From: Ureibacillus xyleni
GTDB lineage: Bacteria > Bacillota > Bacilli > Bacillales_A > Planococcaceae
Direction: 5' to 3'
Length of the DNA stretch: 64,000 nucleotides
Assembly (NCBI RefSeq): GCF_900217795.1
Contig: NZ_OBMQ01000004.1
Coordinates: forward strand, 186,001 to 250,000
The translations under genes were made by a program, and so were the position numbers. The notes beneath the pieces are model-generated. The model worked only from the letters and a program-made list of their open reading frames with translations. It was not told the origin of the DNA and searched no databases. This document shows positions 1-8,822 of the stretch, piece by piece; within the stretch, counting starts at the first letter, position 1, and every line of letters begins with the position of its first letter.

Positions 1-1256
1 TAGCTTGTTTCGCACTACTAATATTGCCGCTAATAATAATGGTCATTTATATTTATCGAAAATATAGTTCGGTTGTATATATGACGATGCGGGAAAAGTT
101 GAGTCAACTAAATGTTAAGTTATCGGAAAGTTTATCTGGGATGGGGATTGTGCAAGCATTTCGTCAAGAAGAGCGTTTCAATGATGAATTCCACCAAATT
201 AATAATGAACATTTCCGTTCCGCAATGAACAATACGAAATTAAATAGCCTATTGTTAAGACCTGTCATTGATCTGATTTATTTTGTTGCCGTTGTTTTAT
301 TGCTGTCGTATTTTGGTGTTTCTTCATTTGAAACTGCCGTTGAAGTTGGGGTCATTTTTGCGTTTATAACGTATATTAATCGATTTTTTGAACCAATCAA
401 TCAGGTGATGGAACAATTAGCCTTGTTTCAACAGGCACTAGTTGCATCTTCTAGGGTTTTTGCCTTAATTGATGAAGAGGAACTAGAACCAGCGCAACAA
501 CAAACAGATTACGAAATACGTGATGGCTTCATTGAATTTAAAAATGTGACGTTTAGTTATGATGGGAAAACACCTGTATTAAAAAATATTAGTTTTACAG
601 TGAACCCCGGGGAAACGGTAGCACTTGTCGGGTCAACGGGCAGTGGAAAAAGTTCGATTATTAATTTGTTAATGCGTTTTTATGAATTTGAGCACGGAGA
701 CATATTTATTGATGGTCATTCCATTAAGTCTTATAGTAAGAATGAACTGAGAAGAAAACTTGGTCTTGTCCTTCAAGATCCGTTTTTGTTTTATGGAACA
801 ATTGATAGTAATATCCGTTTGCACGATAAAAACTTAACAGATAAGGAAGTTCAAGCGGCAGCTCAATTTGTGCAAGCAGATCAATTTATTGAGCAACTGC
901 CGGATAAATATAACCAGAAAGTGACGGAAAGAGGGTCTACTTTATCAAGTGGGCAACGGCAGTTGATTGCATTTGCTCGTACGATTGCGACAAATCCTAA
1001 GGTGCTTGTTTTAGATGAAGCAACCGCATCCATTGATACAGAAACCGAAGTGGCCATTCAAAGTTCGCTGGAAAAAATGAGAAAAGGGCGTACAACAATT
1101 GCCATTGCCCACCGTTTATCGACGATTCAAGATGCAGAGCTCATTTTAGTGATGCATAAAGGGGAAATTGTAGAAAGAGGCAATCATCAGCAGCTTCTTT
1201 CGCAAAAGGGTTTATATCACAAAATGTATTTATTGCAAAATGGTATCGTGGAATAA
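1..1256 (+). CDS. ABC exporter half-transporter, C-terminal part (YheH/BmrD-like), cut by window start
   Basis: The frame is open from base 3 with no start, so the 5' end lies outside the window; about 417 residues remain. They hold the last membrane helices of an ABC_membrane domain, then a nucleotide-binding domain with Walker A GSTGSGKSS (near base 630), signature LSSGQRQ (near 945) and Walker B VLVLDEATAS (near 1005). The signature deviates from LSGGQ while the Walker B glutamate is present; this is the pattern expected of one partner (BmrD/YheH side) of a heterodimeric multidrug exporter. The partner gene would be expected upstream. Family assignment is sure, the exact orthologue and substrate are inference. 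Confidence 0.85.
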   Translation, partial: ACFALLILPLIIMVIYIYRKYSSVVYMTMREKLSQLNVKLSESLSGMGIVQAFRQEERFNDEFHQINNEHFRSAMNNTKLNSLLLRPVIDLIYFVAVVLLLSYFGVSSFETAVEVGVIFAFITYINRFFEPINQVMEQLALFQQALVASSRVFALIDEEELEPAQQQTDYEIRDGFIEFKNVTFSYDGKTPVLKNISFTVNPGETVALVGSTGSGKSSIINLLMRFYEFEHGDIFIDGHSIKSYSKNELRRKLGLVLQDPFLFYGTIDSNIRLHDKNLTDKEVQAAAQFVQADQFIEQLPDKYNQKVTERGSTLSSGQRQLIAFARTIATNPKVLVLDEATASIDTETEVAIQSSLEKMRKGRTTIAIAHRLSTIQDAELILVMHKGEIVERGNHQQLLSQKGLYHKMYLLQNGIVE

Positions 1257-1263
1257 CAAAGAA

Positions 1264-1297
1264 ACACGTAATCTTTTTTAAGGTTACGTGTATTTTC
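1264..1297 (+). terminator. Weak hairpin terminator after the ABC exporter
   Basis: Arms ACACGTAA (1264-1271) and TTACGTGT (1284-1291) pair perfectly and are followed by ATTTT. The U tract is short, so termination may be partial. Confidence 0.5.
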
Positions 1298-1396
1298 ATC
1301 ATAATGGTACATGTGTTATTGAACAAAAATACATTTACTTCTATTTTTCCAAATACTATAATTTGCTTATCTCAAAATAATAAAGAAGGTGTCTTA

Positions 1397-2323
1397 ATGA
1401 GGAATGAACAAAAGGGCATTCTCTATGCGTTTGGTGCATACGGAATTTGGGGATTGTTTCCTCTCTATTGGAAACTTTTAGACCAAGTAAATAGCATGGA
1501 GATTTTGTTAAGTAGGGTCATTTGGTCATTCGTCTTTACAACAATTTTTATTCTATTACTTAAACAAAAGAATCTTTTAATAGAAGATTTGAAGCTATTA
1601 TGGAGTAACAAAAAAATCTTTTTGTCTCTTTTAGCTGCATCCTTTGCGATTTCTTGTAATTGGTATATTTATATATTTGCCGTAAATAACGGGCATGTGA
1701 TTGAAACTAGTTTAGGATATTACATCAACCCGATAATTACCGTATTGTTTGGGATGATTTTCTTTAAAGAACGATTATCGAAAATGCAACTTTTTGCCGT
1801 GTTAGTTGCCTTAGTAGGAGTGGTCGTTTTAACAATCAGCTATGGCGAAATTCCGTGGGTAGCTCTTTTGCTCGCGTTTAGTTTTGCAACGTATGGAGCA
1901 TTAAAAAAGAAAATTACTTTGAATGCGACGAGAGGTTTAGCCATTGAAACTTTATTTATTTTACCTTTCGCTTTGATTTACTATATTTATATTATGTTAA
2001 CTAATAATATGTCATTCCTTCATGTATCGGTGCAAACAGATATTTTATTAATTTTAGCCGGGGTCGTCACAGCAATCCCACTTGTCTTATTTTCGATGGG
2101 GGCAAAGTTACTTCCACAATATTTAATCGGGTTTATTCAGTACATCACACCAACAACGCTCTTAATCTTTGGCATTGTTTTATATAATGAAACTTTTTCT
2201 ACAATTGAATTTATTTCATTTAGTTTCATTTGGCTTGCCATCATTATTTTTACGATTTCAACGATTATTGAAGCAAGGAAACGACATAATATCCGGCATG
2301 AAGTAGCAAATGTTGAAATTTAA
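1397..2323 (+). CDS. rarD: RarD/EamA-family permease
   Basis: A 308-residue integral membrane protein with about ten hydrophobic helices, typical of the EamA (DMT) superfamily RarD branch; the N-terminal stretch YAFGAYGIWGLFPLYWK is characteristic. The substrate in this family is unproven, although RarD was named for chloramphenicol sensitivity. The frame is open upstream to 1304, but ATG 1397 is preferred: AGAAGGTG lies 7-9 bases before it and the upstream part is AT-rich and unlike the family. It stands alone between two intergenic gaps. Confidence 0.85.
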   Translation: MRNEQKGILYAFGAYGIWGLFPLYWKLLDQVNSMEILLSRVIWSFVFTTIFILLLKQKNLLIEDLKLLWSNKKIFLSLLAASFAISCNWYIYIFAVNNGHVIETSLGYYINPIITVLFGMIFFKERLSKMQLFAVLVALVGVVVLTISYGEIPWVALLLAFSFATYGALKKKITLNATRGLAIETLFILPFALIYYIYIMLTNNMSFLHVSVQTDILLILAGVVTAIPLVLFSMGAKLLPQYLIGFIQYITPTTLLIFGIVLYNETFSTIEFISFSFIWLAIIIFTISTIIEARKRHNIRHEVANVEI

Positions 2324-2428
2324 TAGAAATTTCTAGTTGTATGAAAGAGGATTCTAGAAAGTTTTGTAGAATATAATTTTATTACGTGACATTAATATAG
2401 TTTTATATAAGCAAGGGGGAGCTTACAA

Positions 2429-3058
2429 ATGTACGTAAAATTAGGGGATAAAGAATTTTGCTTTCACAAGTTAGAACTAGAAATTCTTGATACGGGGATC
2501 AAGGATACATTTGCAAAGTTTGATAAGAAAACCATGCGCGAACTACTTCGCCATCGAAGATACGAGGGGTTGAAAAGTCAATTTCATGGAAAGTATGAAC
2601 AATATTTAGACATACCAGCAGGAAAAGCGTTATATAATTTAAAAAGCAATGGGGACCCTTTCTATAAACAGTTTTTAAATAATTATGGAGATTTAACGTA
2701 TTCCCATTTTGCGGTGAAAGGAAATGAAACGCTGTTAAACAAAACTGGCGTTTATACCATTGTAGTCGATGATGAGCTTGTGTTTACTGGCGTTTGTGCA
2801 AATTCATTTAAATTGAGATTTAACCAACATATTGGGAATATTTCACCAAAATGTTGTTTTAAGGACGGCACTGCAACACATTGCCATATAAATGCGAAAA
2901 TAACGGATTTATATGAAAAATCAAAAATTCAATTTAAAATTTGTCCGATGAATAATTTGGATGAGATGAAGCAAGTGAAAAATGCGATTATTAACCGATT
3001 TGAACCGATTTGGAATATTCGATTTAGCAGTAGAGAAGAATCCTACATTGGCAGTTAA
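2429..3058 (+). CDS. GIY-YIG-like nuclease domain protein
   Basis: A 209-residue soluble protein. The C-terminal half reads as a divergent GIY-YIG fold: GVYTIVV (near residue 110) for the GIY strand, then FTGVC, then RFNQHI for the conserved Arg/His helix, and a closing acidic helix ending in RFEPIWN. The first 100 residues are charged and not recognised. A clear GGGGGA ribosome site precedes ATG 2429. Whether it still cuts DNA is unknown because the first tyrosine motif is degenerate. It has no operon partner; a second GIY-YIG protein is encoded at 45280-45651. Confidence 0.6.
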   Translation: MYVKLGDKEFCFHKLELEILDTGIKDTFAKFDKKTMRELLRHRRYEGLKSQFHGKYEQYLDIPAGKALYNLKSNGDPFYKQFLNNYGDLTYSHFAVKGNETLLNKTGVYTIVVDDELVFTGVCANSFKLRFNQHIGNISPKCCFKDGTATHCHINAKITDLYEKSKIQFKICPMNNLDEMKQVKNAIINRFEPIWNIRFSSREESYIGS

Positions 3059-3188
3059 ATTCTACGTACATCAAACAAACTTCACATTCACAACACATAT
3101 TTGTCAATAAAAGTTCACAAGCCAATCCTACACATTGTTTCAATAAATTTGGTACGATGGAGACATTAATTGTAAGGAGAATCTCACC

Positions 3189-3899
3189 ATGAACACAGAT
3201 ATTAATGTCTTTTTAGCATTTGGTGCAGGTTTCTTAAGTTTTATTTCACCCTGCACGTTGCCGCTCTATCCTGCTTTTCTGTCCTATATTACAGGAATGA
3301 GTTATGATGAGTTGAAAAATGAGAAAGGAATGCTACAAAAACGGGCAATTTTACATACGTTATTCTTTTTAATTGGGTTTTCAATTATCTTTATTGCAAT
3401 CGGTTTTTCCGCATCATTAGCAAAAGAATTTTTCATTGGATATCAAGACTTACTCCGACAAATTGGTGCCATTTTAATTGTGGTTTTCGGGTTAATGATT
3501 GTAGGCTTACTTCAAATTGATTTTTTAATGAAAGATCGCAAAATTCAATTTAAAAACAGACCTTCTGGATATTTTGGGTCAGTTTTAATTGGTATTGCCT
3601 TTGCTGCTGGGTGGACGCCTTGTACAGGGCCAATCTTAATGTCGATTATCGCATTAGCTGGTACAAACCCAGAATCTGGCCTTGGTTATATGCTTTCTTA
3701 TTATTTTGGGTTTGCCATTCCATTTTTCATATTATCCTTCTTTATTTCAAAATTAAGCTGGATTCGCAAACACAGCCAGAAAATCGTCAAATTTGGTGGT
3801 TATATCATGGTTGCTGTCGGAATTCTTTTATTCTTTGACGGACTTGATTATATTATTCGTATTCTATCCCCAGTTTTCGGTGGGTTTACTGGCTTCTAA
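3189..3899 (+). CDS. ccdA: Cytochrome c biogenesis protein CcdA
   Basis: A 236-residue polytopic membrane protein of the DsbD/CcdA family that carries reducing equivalents from cytoplasmic thioredoxin across the membrane for cytochrome c maturation (and in bacilli for spore functions). The two redox cysteine motifs are visible: [12 protein letters not shown] in helix 1 and [10 protein letters not shown] in helix 4. Length matches Bacillus CcdA. It is followed by a lone response regulator and ccdC, the same order as ccdA-yneI-yneJ of Bacillus subtilis. Start ATG 3189 follows AAGGAG. Confidence 0.95.
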   Translation: MNTDINVFLAFGAGFLSFISPCTLPLYPAFLSYITGMSYDELKNEKGMLQKRAILHTLFFLIGFSIIFIAIGFSASLAKEFFIGYQDLLRQIGAILIVVFGLMIVGLLQIDFLMKDRKIQFKNRPSGYFGSVLIGIAFAAGWTPCTGPILMSIIALAGTNPESGLGYMLSYYFGFAIPFFILSFFISKLSWIRKHSQKIVKFGGYIMVAVGILLFFDGLDYIIRILSPVFGGFTGF

Positions 3900-3953
3900 T
3901 GATAAGCTAGAGAAAAATAAATTGTCTTATGATTATTAAAAGGGGAATGATGG

Positions 3954-4325
3954 ATGCCTAGAGTATTAATAGTAGACGATGCACTTTTTATGCGTGTAGC
4001 AGTCGGAAATATGTTTAAAGAATGGGGCTTTGAAGTGGTGGGGGAAGCAGCAAATGGCAGGGAAGCTGTAGAACTTTATAAAGAACTTCAACCAGACCTC
4101 GTGACAATGGATATTACGATGCCTGTGATGTCAGGCTTAGATGCAGTCAAACAAATAATTCCTGAGTTTCCCGATGCAAACATTATTATGATTACAGCAC
4201 TTGGACAACAAAGAATTATTGTGGACGCAATTGAGGCTGGGGCAAAAGATTTTATTACAAAACCTTTCGAACCGAATCAACTAAAAATGGTTGTGAATAA
4301 TATTTTAGGCACATACGGACCTTAA
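3954..4325 (+). CDS. yneI: Stand-alone response regulator receiver (YneI/CcdB-like)
   Basis: A 123-residue CheY-type receiver without an output domain. The acidic pocket (VDDA near residue 8), phosphoacceptor aspartate in TMDITMP (near 53), the conserved Thr in MITALG and Lys in FITKPF are all present. AAGGGG precedes ATG 3954. The position between ccdA and ccdC matches yneI (once called ccdB), which is not required for cytochrome c maturation. Its kinase partner is not in the window. Confidence 0.88.
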   Translation: MPRVLIVDDALFMRVAVGNMFKEWGFEVVGEAANGREAVELYKELQPDLVTMDITMPVMSGLDAVKQIIPEFPDANIIMITALGQQRIIVDAIEAGAKDFITKPFEPNQLKMVVNNILGTYGP

Positions 4326-4338
4326 ATCATTTAAATTT

Positions 4339-4380
4339 CCTACTCTCGTGAAGATTTCTTCATAGAGTAGGATTTTTTTA
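4339..4380 (+). terminator. Terminator after yneI
   Basis: CCTACTCT (4339-4346) pairs with AGAGTAGG (4364-4371), followed by ATTTTTTTA. It lies between yneI and ccdC, so ccdC probably has its own promoter or is reached by read-through. Confidence 0.8.
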
Positions 4381-4474
4381 TTTTGTGGACACTTAATGTG
4401 GAATTTATTTTGCAAATGAGTTATTATCAATACGTTATTTTATAAAAATGTTGAGATAAGAGGAGGACCTTTTT

Positions 4475-4969
4475 ATGTTGGCTAATATACCTTCTCATTA
4501 TTTAATTATTGGATCAACTGTCATGGCACTGTTTATGGGGATTTTTGTGATGTTCGTGCGTGTTCGTTCGCAAAAGAAACCTGTAAATGCAAAAAAAATA
4601 CTCATTCCACCTATTGCTATGTCTACGGGAGGATTAATGTTTATTTTTGAAGACTTTCGTGTTCCACCGATGCAAATATTAGAAGCAGCACTAGTAGGTA
4701 TAGTTTTTTCAACCGTGTTAATCGCAACGTCTAAATTTGAAGTACGAGATAACGAGATTTATATGAAACGTTCTAAAGCGTTTTTCTTTATTTTAATGGG
4801 ACTTCTGATTATACGTGTTTTAGCAAAAGCCATTCTATCAGACTCTTTTAATGTAGGAGAATTGGGTGGAATGTTTTGGATTTTAGCATTTTCCATGATT
4901 TGGCCTTGGAGAATGGCGATGTATATTCAATATAAAAAATTAGAAAAATCACAAGTTGCAAGAGGGTAA
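4475..4969 (+). CDS. ccdC: CcdC-like membrane protein (YneJ)
   Basis: A 164-residue protein with about five hydrophobic segments, matching in size and place YneJ/CcdC, which sits downstream of ccdA in Bacillus and affects cytochrome c synthesis. No catalytic motif is visible. The ribosome site AAGAGGAGG directly precedes ATG 4475. The assignment rests on synteny plus membrane architecture and recalled family resemblance. Confidence 0.8.
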   Translation: MLANIPSHYLIIGSTVMALFMGIFVMFVRVRSQKKPVNAKKILIPPIAMSTGGLMFIFEDFRVPPMQILEAALVGIVFSTVLIATSKFEVRDNEIYMKRSKAFFFILMGLLIIRVLAKAILSDSFNVGELGGMFWILAFSMIWPWRMAMYIQYKKLEKSQVARG

Positions 4970-4974
4970 AAAGA

Positions 4975-5013
4975 AAACTGCACTCACCTAAAAAAGGGCG
5001 TGCAGTTTTTTCA
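4975..5013 (+). terminator. Terminator between convergent ccdC and yneK
   Basis: AAAACTGCAC (4975-4984) pairs with GTGCAGTTTT (5000-5009) and runs into TTT. A-rich on the left and T-rich on the right, so it can serve both strands. Confidence 0.8.
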
Positions 5014-5030
5014 TGCCTTGTATGTATGGA

Positions 5031-5468
5031 TTATTCAAAATAATGCTCATAAGGCGTGACATCAATACTTAATTCGTCGAGTTTTTTTCTTAAAAATTTA
5101 TGATCGCGCTTTGGGGTTGCTTGAATATATCCTTTAATAATAATTTCGTTTGTAATGGAATTTGCCCGTTCTTTTAATGCGATTTCCCCGATCTTTCCTG
5201 CAATTTTTTCCTTCGCCACTTGTCGGAACAAATCTGGCACAGGGCTTACAAGTTCATTTAACAATTCCTTCTCTTTGTCGCCCCATAAGTGGACCGTTTT
5301 CTCAATGTATATATTTTGCCAATCTAAATCAGACCGACCATCTTGTTTTGGTAAAGCCTTTAAAAATTTGCGGAACATGAAAAAACCACCAATTGCCATT
5401 AACGCAACTAGCACGACAACCCAAAACACGATAAACCATGAAAACCAACCATGTAGCAAAACGTTCAC
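5031..5468 (-). CDS. yneK: DUF2621 membrane-anchored protein (YneK-like)
   Basis: A 145-residue protein with one N-terminal membrane helix (about residues 10-32) and a charged cytoplasmic tail containing a conserved-looking block around DWQNIYIEK and EKELLNELVSPVPDLFRQVAKE. Size, architecture and place next to ccdC match YneK (DUF2621), function unknown. It converges on ccdC, sharing a terminator, and its start at 5468 faces the DUF1659 gene. Confidence 0.78.
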   Translation of the reverse strand: MNVLLHGWFSWFIVFWVVVLVALMAIGGFFMFRKFLKALPKQDGRSDLDWQNIYIEKTVHLWGDKEKELLNELVSPVPDLFRQVAKEKIAGKIGEIALKERANSITNEIIIKGYIQATPKRDHKFLRKKLDELSIDVTPYEHYFE

Positions 5469-5581
5469 CTCATTATTTCTTACGTACTTCCATTATAAAT
5501 TGAATGAAAAAAGTTTTCACTAGTAATGTCTCCTTTTGCTTTGAAAAAAGATATATACGTAAGTGAAAGGGGGGGAAGTAA

Positions 5582-5800
5582 ATGGCAGCCTATAATTTTG
5601 ACAGTGCATCAGTAAAACTTGTTTTCGTCTCAGGGATGGATGAGTTTGGTAAGCCTGTTTTCACTTCGAAAACTTATCAAAATTTGCGACCAGATGTTCA
5701 ACCAGAACAACTTTCTTCTGTCGTGTACGCTATCGCAGGTCTTTGCCAAAATCCATTAAACGATGTAAAAAGAATCGTTTCTGAATCTGTGGATCTATAA
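5582..5800 (+). CDS. DUF1659 small protein
   Basis: A 72-residue soluble protein, recognised as DUF1659 by its pattern VKLVFVSGMDEFGKPVF ... KTYQNLRP ... AIAGLCQ. ATG 5582 follows an AAAGGGGGGGAAG ribosome site. It begins a three-gene set with a DUF2922 protein and YvrJ, a combination often seen in Bacillales. Function unknown. Confidence 0.85.
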   Translation: MAAYNFDSASVKLVFVSGMDEFGKPVFTSKTYQNLRPDVQPEQLSSVVYAIAGLCQNPLNDVKRIVSESVDL

Positions 5801-5821
5801 TTGTAAAGGGGGAGAACAATT

Positions 5822-6043
5822 TTGATGAAAGTATTGGAATTGAAATTTGACACGGAAATCGGCAAGATAGTGACAATTTCAATTAGTGACCCGAAACCAA
5901 ATTTAACGCCGGATCAAATTAAAACTGCTATGACCGCAATCATTGATTCAGATGTGTTTCATAAGGAAGGGTACAAGTTCACGGCAATCAATCAAGCAAG
6001 AATCGTCGCAAGAGATGTAACTGAATTTGATTTAATGAGCTAA
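5822..6043 (+). CDS. DUF2922 small protein
   Basis: A 73-residue protein with the DUF2922 pattern (LELKFDTEIGK ... ISISDPKPNLTP). It can start at TTG 5822 or ATG 5825; AAAGGGGGAG (5805-5814) fits either, giving 7 or 10 bases of spacing. It is second in the DUF1659-DUF2922-YvrJ set, 21 bases after the previous stop. Function unknown. Confidence 0.85.
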   Translation: MMKVLELKFDTEIGKIVTISISDPKPNLTPDQIKTAMTAIIDSDVFHKEGYKFTAINQARIVARDVTEFDLMS

Positions 6044-6050
6044 TTTTAAA

Positions 6051-6085
6051 AAAGTCGGCAACTGCTTATTAGTTGTCGACTTTTA
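6051..6085 (+). terminator. Hairpin between DUF2922 gene and yvrJ
   Basis: AAAGTCGGCAACT (6051-6063) pairs with AGTTGTCGACTTT (6071-6083) with one G-U pair, followed by TATTATA. It probably lowers expression of the downstream yvrJ gene relative to the first two genes. Confidence 0.7.
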
Positions 6086-6104
6086 TTATAGGGAGGGGAA
6101 TTGG

Positions 6105-6233
6105 ATGGACGAATGGGTGATGTTAATTCAAGAAATTGGTTTTCCAATACTTGTTTCATTTTATTTGTTACACCGTATTGAAACGAAGCTTGAAGCAATA
6201 CACACCGCACTTGTTTCCATAAACCAAGAGTAA
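6105..6233 (+). CDS. YvrJ-family small membrane protein
   Basis: A 42-residue ORF beginning MDEWVMLIQEIGFPILVSFY and ending in SINQE. One membrane helix (about residues 8-23) is followed by the family hallmark HRIETKLEAIH. ATG 6105 follows GGGAGGGG at 6091-6098. YvrJ proteins commonly accompany DUF1659 and DUF2922 genes, exactly as here. Function unknown. Confidence 0.88.
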   Translation: MDEWVMLIQEIGFPILVSFYLLHRIETKLEAIHTALVSINQE

Positions 6234-6343
6234 AATGGATTGTGAAACCTAACTTCACAAATTTGTTCCATAAGTGTCATCCTGAATGGTTGTACAAATT
6301 CTCCCTTTTCGATAAGATGAAAGTGGAAAAGGGAGTTGAAGGA

Positions 6344-6955
6344 ATGAAAAAGAAGTTATTCGGACTTGTTGGCATACTTATTCTGGCAACAGTTCTAGGT
6401 GCCTGTAGCAATTATAAATTTAAAGCGGATACAGAATATGAAATTGCCGATTTTGAAGTAACTGATCATCGTGGAGAAACCGTAACTCTTGACAGTTTAA
6501 AAGGGAAACCGTGGCTTGCCATGTTTATTTTTACGAATTGTACAACGATTTGTCAGCCAATGACGTATAATATGTCAGTCATTCAAGAAGAATTGAAAGA
6601 ACGTGGAGTGGAAGATTACAATATTGTCGGTTTCTCAGTAGACCCAAAAACGGACACGCCTGAAGTACTTTCAGAGTATTTAAGCCGTTATAAACTTGCG
6701 GATGAATCGAAATGGCATTTAGTGACAAACTATGATCAAACGTGGATTGAGCAGTTTGGGTTAAATTCTTTTAAAACGATTGTTAAAATGCCCGCAGAAG
6801 GTGATCAAGTACTGCATGCCTCAACGTTTTATTTAGTTGATGAAAATGGCGTGGCGGTAAAAAATTATACGGGCTATTCTGAATCAGAAGAAGGCGTTCC
6901 ATATGATACAATCGCGATTGACATGGAAACATTAATTGAAGAAAGATTAAAATAA
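6344..6955 (+). CDS. Sco1/SenC copper chaperone lipoprotein
   Basis: A 203-residue lipoprotein: a signal peptide with lipobox LGAC (lipid cysteine 21), then a thioredoxin fold. The copper ligands of the Sco family are present: Cys66 and Cys70 in FTNCTTICQ and His158 in VLHASTF. Sco proteins deliver copper to the CuA centre of cytochrome c oxidase (BsSco/YpmQ in Bacillus). The frame is open back to 6242, but ATG 6344 is preceded by GGGAG at 6331-6335 and starts directly on the signal peptide. Confidence 0.93.
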   Translation: MKKKLFGLVGILILATVLGACSNYKFKADTEYEIADFEVTDHRGETVTLDSLKGKPWLAMFIFTNCTTICQPMTYNMSVIQEELKERGVEDYNIVGFSVDPKTDTPEVLSEYLSRYKLADESKWHLVTNYDQTWIEQFGLNSFKTIVKMPAEGDQVLHASTFYLVDENGVAVKNYTGYSESEEGVPYDTIAIDMETLIEERLK

Positions 6956-6960
6956 TCACG

Positions 6961-7001
6961 AAAAACTGTTAATTAGTATTTTGCTAATTAGCAGTTTTTT
7001 T
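6961..7001 (+). terminator. Terminator after the Sco gene
   Basis: AAAAACTG plus TAATTAG on the left pairs with CTAATTA plus CAGTTTTTT on the right, ending in a run of seven T. Confidence 0.85.
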
Positions 7002-7065
7002 ATTCGGAATAAAAATCAAGAAATTAGCAACAATAAGAGAGATAAATTTGATTGGAGGAATGCGT

Positions 7066-7491
7066 ATGAAAACTGTATCTCAAATTATGACAACAAATAT
7101 CCAAGTTTGTACACCTCATGATTCGTTAACAACAGCTGCGAAAATTATGAGAGATATTGATTGTGGTTCTGTTCCAGTATGTGAAGGAAAACAAGTAGTA
7201 GGGATTATTACGGACCGTGACATCGTGCTAAACTGTGTGGCAGATGGGAAAGATAGCAATAAAGTGCACTGTCATGATGCGATGACAACAGAAGTCATTA
7301 CATGTGATTCAAATACAGATATTCATGAATGTGCACGTATTATGGCACAACACCAAATTCGCCGTATCCCTGTAGTTGAAAATGGCGAAATCGTGGGTAT
7401 TTGTGCAATTGGTGACTTAGCGAAAGAAAACATTTATGTGAATGAAGCTGGGGAAGCGTTAAGCGAAATTTCAGAGCCAGACCATCATTAA
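7066..7491 (+). CDS. Two-CBS-domain protein (YhcV-like)
   Basis: A 141-residue protein made of a Bateman pair: CBS1 about residues 7-60 (ending GIITDRDIV) and CBS2 about 70-125 (ending GICAIGDLA). Such stand-alone pairs bind adenine nucleotides and sense energy state or redox; the exact ligand is unknown. The frame is open to TTG 7048, but GGAGG at 7054-7058 places the start at ATG 7066. Six cysteines are unusual for a cytoplasmic protein of this size. Confidence 0.85.
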   Translation: MKTVSQIMTTNIQVCTPHDSLTTAAKIMRDIDCGSVPVCEGKQVVGIITDRDIVLNCVADGKDSNKVHCHDAMTTEVITCDSNTDIHECARIMAQHQIRRIPVVENGEIVGICAIGDLAKENIYVNEAGEALSEISEPDHH

Positions 7492-7496
7492 AAAAG

Positions 7497-7531
7497 AACG
7501 ACGACTCTTCCAAAAAGGGTCGTCGTTTTGT
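7497..7531 (+). terminator. Bidirectional terminator between CBS gene and metI
   Basis: AACGACGACTCTT pairs with AGGGTCGTCGTT around loop CCAAAA, with A-rich and T-rich flanks. It serves the convergent genes on both sides. Confidence 0.85.
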
Positions 7532-7532
7532 A

Positions 7533-8636
7533 TTAAAATTCTTTTCGTAATTGATCAAATACTTGTTTTAAATCTGCAATAATATCTTCTGCTTCTTCAA
7601 TTCCAACAGAGAAACGTAGTAGGCGATCATCTACACCACGCGCAACACGCTCTTCATATGGAATATCAGCATGAGTTTGTGTAGCAGGGTACGTAATGAA
7701 ACTTTCCACGCCACCTAAACTTTCAGCAAAAGTGATTAATTGCATTTTTTGTAAAAATGGATCAATCATATTTGCGTCTTTTACACGGAAAGAAAGCATT
7801 CCACCTTTACCTGTGTATAACACATCCGTCACCAATGGCTCATTTTCTAGATAAGATGCAACTTTCTTCGCATTTGCATCATGTTGTTTTAGGCGTAGAT
7901 GCAATGTTTTTAAACCACGAATTGTTAACCAGCTATCCATTGGCGAAAGAACTAAGCCCATGCCGTTATGGTTGAAAGCAAGTTTTTCGCTTAACTCTTG
8001 TCCTTTTGAAATAACAAGACCTGCTAATACATCGTTATGACCTGCAATATATTTCGTTGCACTGTGAAGTACGATATCTGCACCATGCTCAATTGGACGT
8101 TGGAAATATGGTGTATAGAACGTGTTGTCAACAATGTAAAGTAAGTTATGTTTTTTACAAATATCATTAAATTGATCTAAATCAAACTCTAGCATTAATG
8201 GGTTTGTCGGTGTTTCTAGGAAAATAGCTTTTGTATTTTCATTGATTATGCCTTCAATATCTTCCACTTTTGCAAAATATACAGGTTTGATATTGTACGT
8301 TTCACTAAATGATTTTAATAAGCGATATGTTCCACCGTAAATATCATCAGGAACGATTATTTCATCCCCTGGTTTAAATAGAGATAACACTAGTTGTACT
8401 GCAGCCATTCCTGAACTACAAGCAAATCCTGCATCCCCGTTTTCTAAATCCGCAATGCCTTTTTCTAAAATTTCACGTGTTGGGTTTTTTGTGCGTGTAT
8501 AGTCGTAACCTGTTGATTGCCCAATCCCTGCATGTTTATAAGCCGTAGATAAATAGATAGGAGGATTTACTGCACCCGTTTTTGGATCGCTTAAATTTCC
8601 TAATTGAACTAATTTCGTTTCAATTGATTTTGTCAA
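7533..8636 (-). CDS. metI: Cystathionine gamma-synthase / O-acetylhomoserine thiolyase (MetI-like)
   Basis: A 367-residue PLP enzyme of the Cys/Met metabolism family, joining an activated homoserine to cysteine or sulfide in methionine synthesis. The PLP lysine is in HSATKYIAGHNDVLAG; DNTFYTPYFQRP and the C-terminal AESLGGVESFITYPATQTH are typical. Overall sequence follows Bacillus MetI. The frame opens at GTG 8645, but TTG 8636 fits better: AAAGAG lies 8 bases ahead and the protein then begins like MetI. No S-box leader or metC partner is present, unlike Bacillus subtilis metIC. Confidence 0.88.
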   Translation of the reverse strand: MTKSIETKLVQLGNLSDPKTGAVNPPIYLSTAYKHAGIGQSTGYDYTRTKNPTREILEKGIADLENGDAGFACSSGMAAVQLVLSLFKPGDEIIVPDDIYGGTYRLLKSFSETYNIKPVYFAKVEDIEGIINENTKAIFLETPTNPLMLEFDLDQFNDICKKHNLLYIVDNTFYTPYFQRPIEHGADIVLHSATKYIAGHNDVLAGLVISKGQELSEKLAFNHNGMGLVLSPMDSWLTIRGLKTLHLRLKQHDANAKKVASYLENEPLVTDVLYTGKGGMLSFRVKDANMIDPFLQKMQLITFAESLGGVESFITYPATQTHADIPYEERVARGVDDRLLRFSVGIEEAEDIIADLKQVFDQLRKEF

Positions 8637-8787
8637 TGATCTCACTCTTTCTTTCGTTTAATACATGGGCCGAAACATATGGAATGATTCGATTATTTAT
8701 ACAATTTAACACGTTAATTTAGTGAAAACAACATATTCAGAATGAAAAGTTATAATACCGATAATTATAAGTTCCTTAGTCATAAAT

Positions 8788-8822
8788 AAAAGTGCTTAAT
8801 CACGGAGATTAAACACTTGGTC
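8788..8822 (-). terminator. Terminator after mscL
   Basis: On the plus strand AAGTGCTTAAT (8790-8800) pairs with ATTAAACACTT (8808-8818); the minus-strand transcript then runs into TTTATTTATG. It lies directly past the mscL stop. Confidence 0.75.

Noticed and set aside
8637-8790. S-box (SAM riboswitch) upstream of metI
   Set aside because: The expected conserved core and terminator are absent and the leader is too short.
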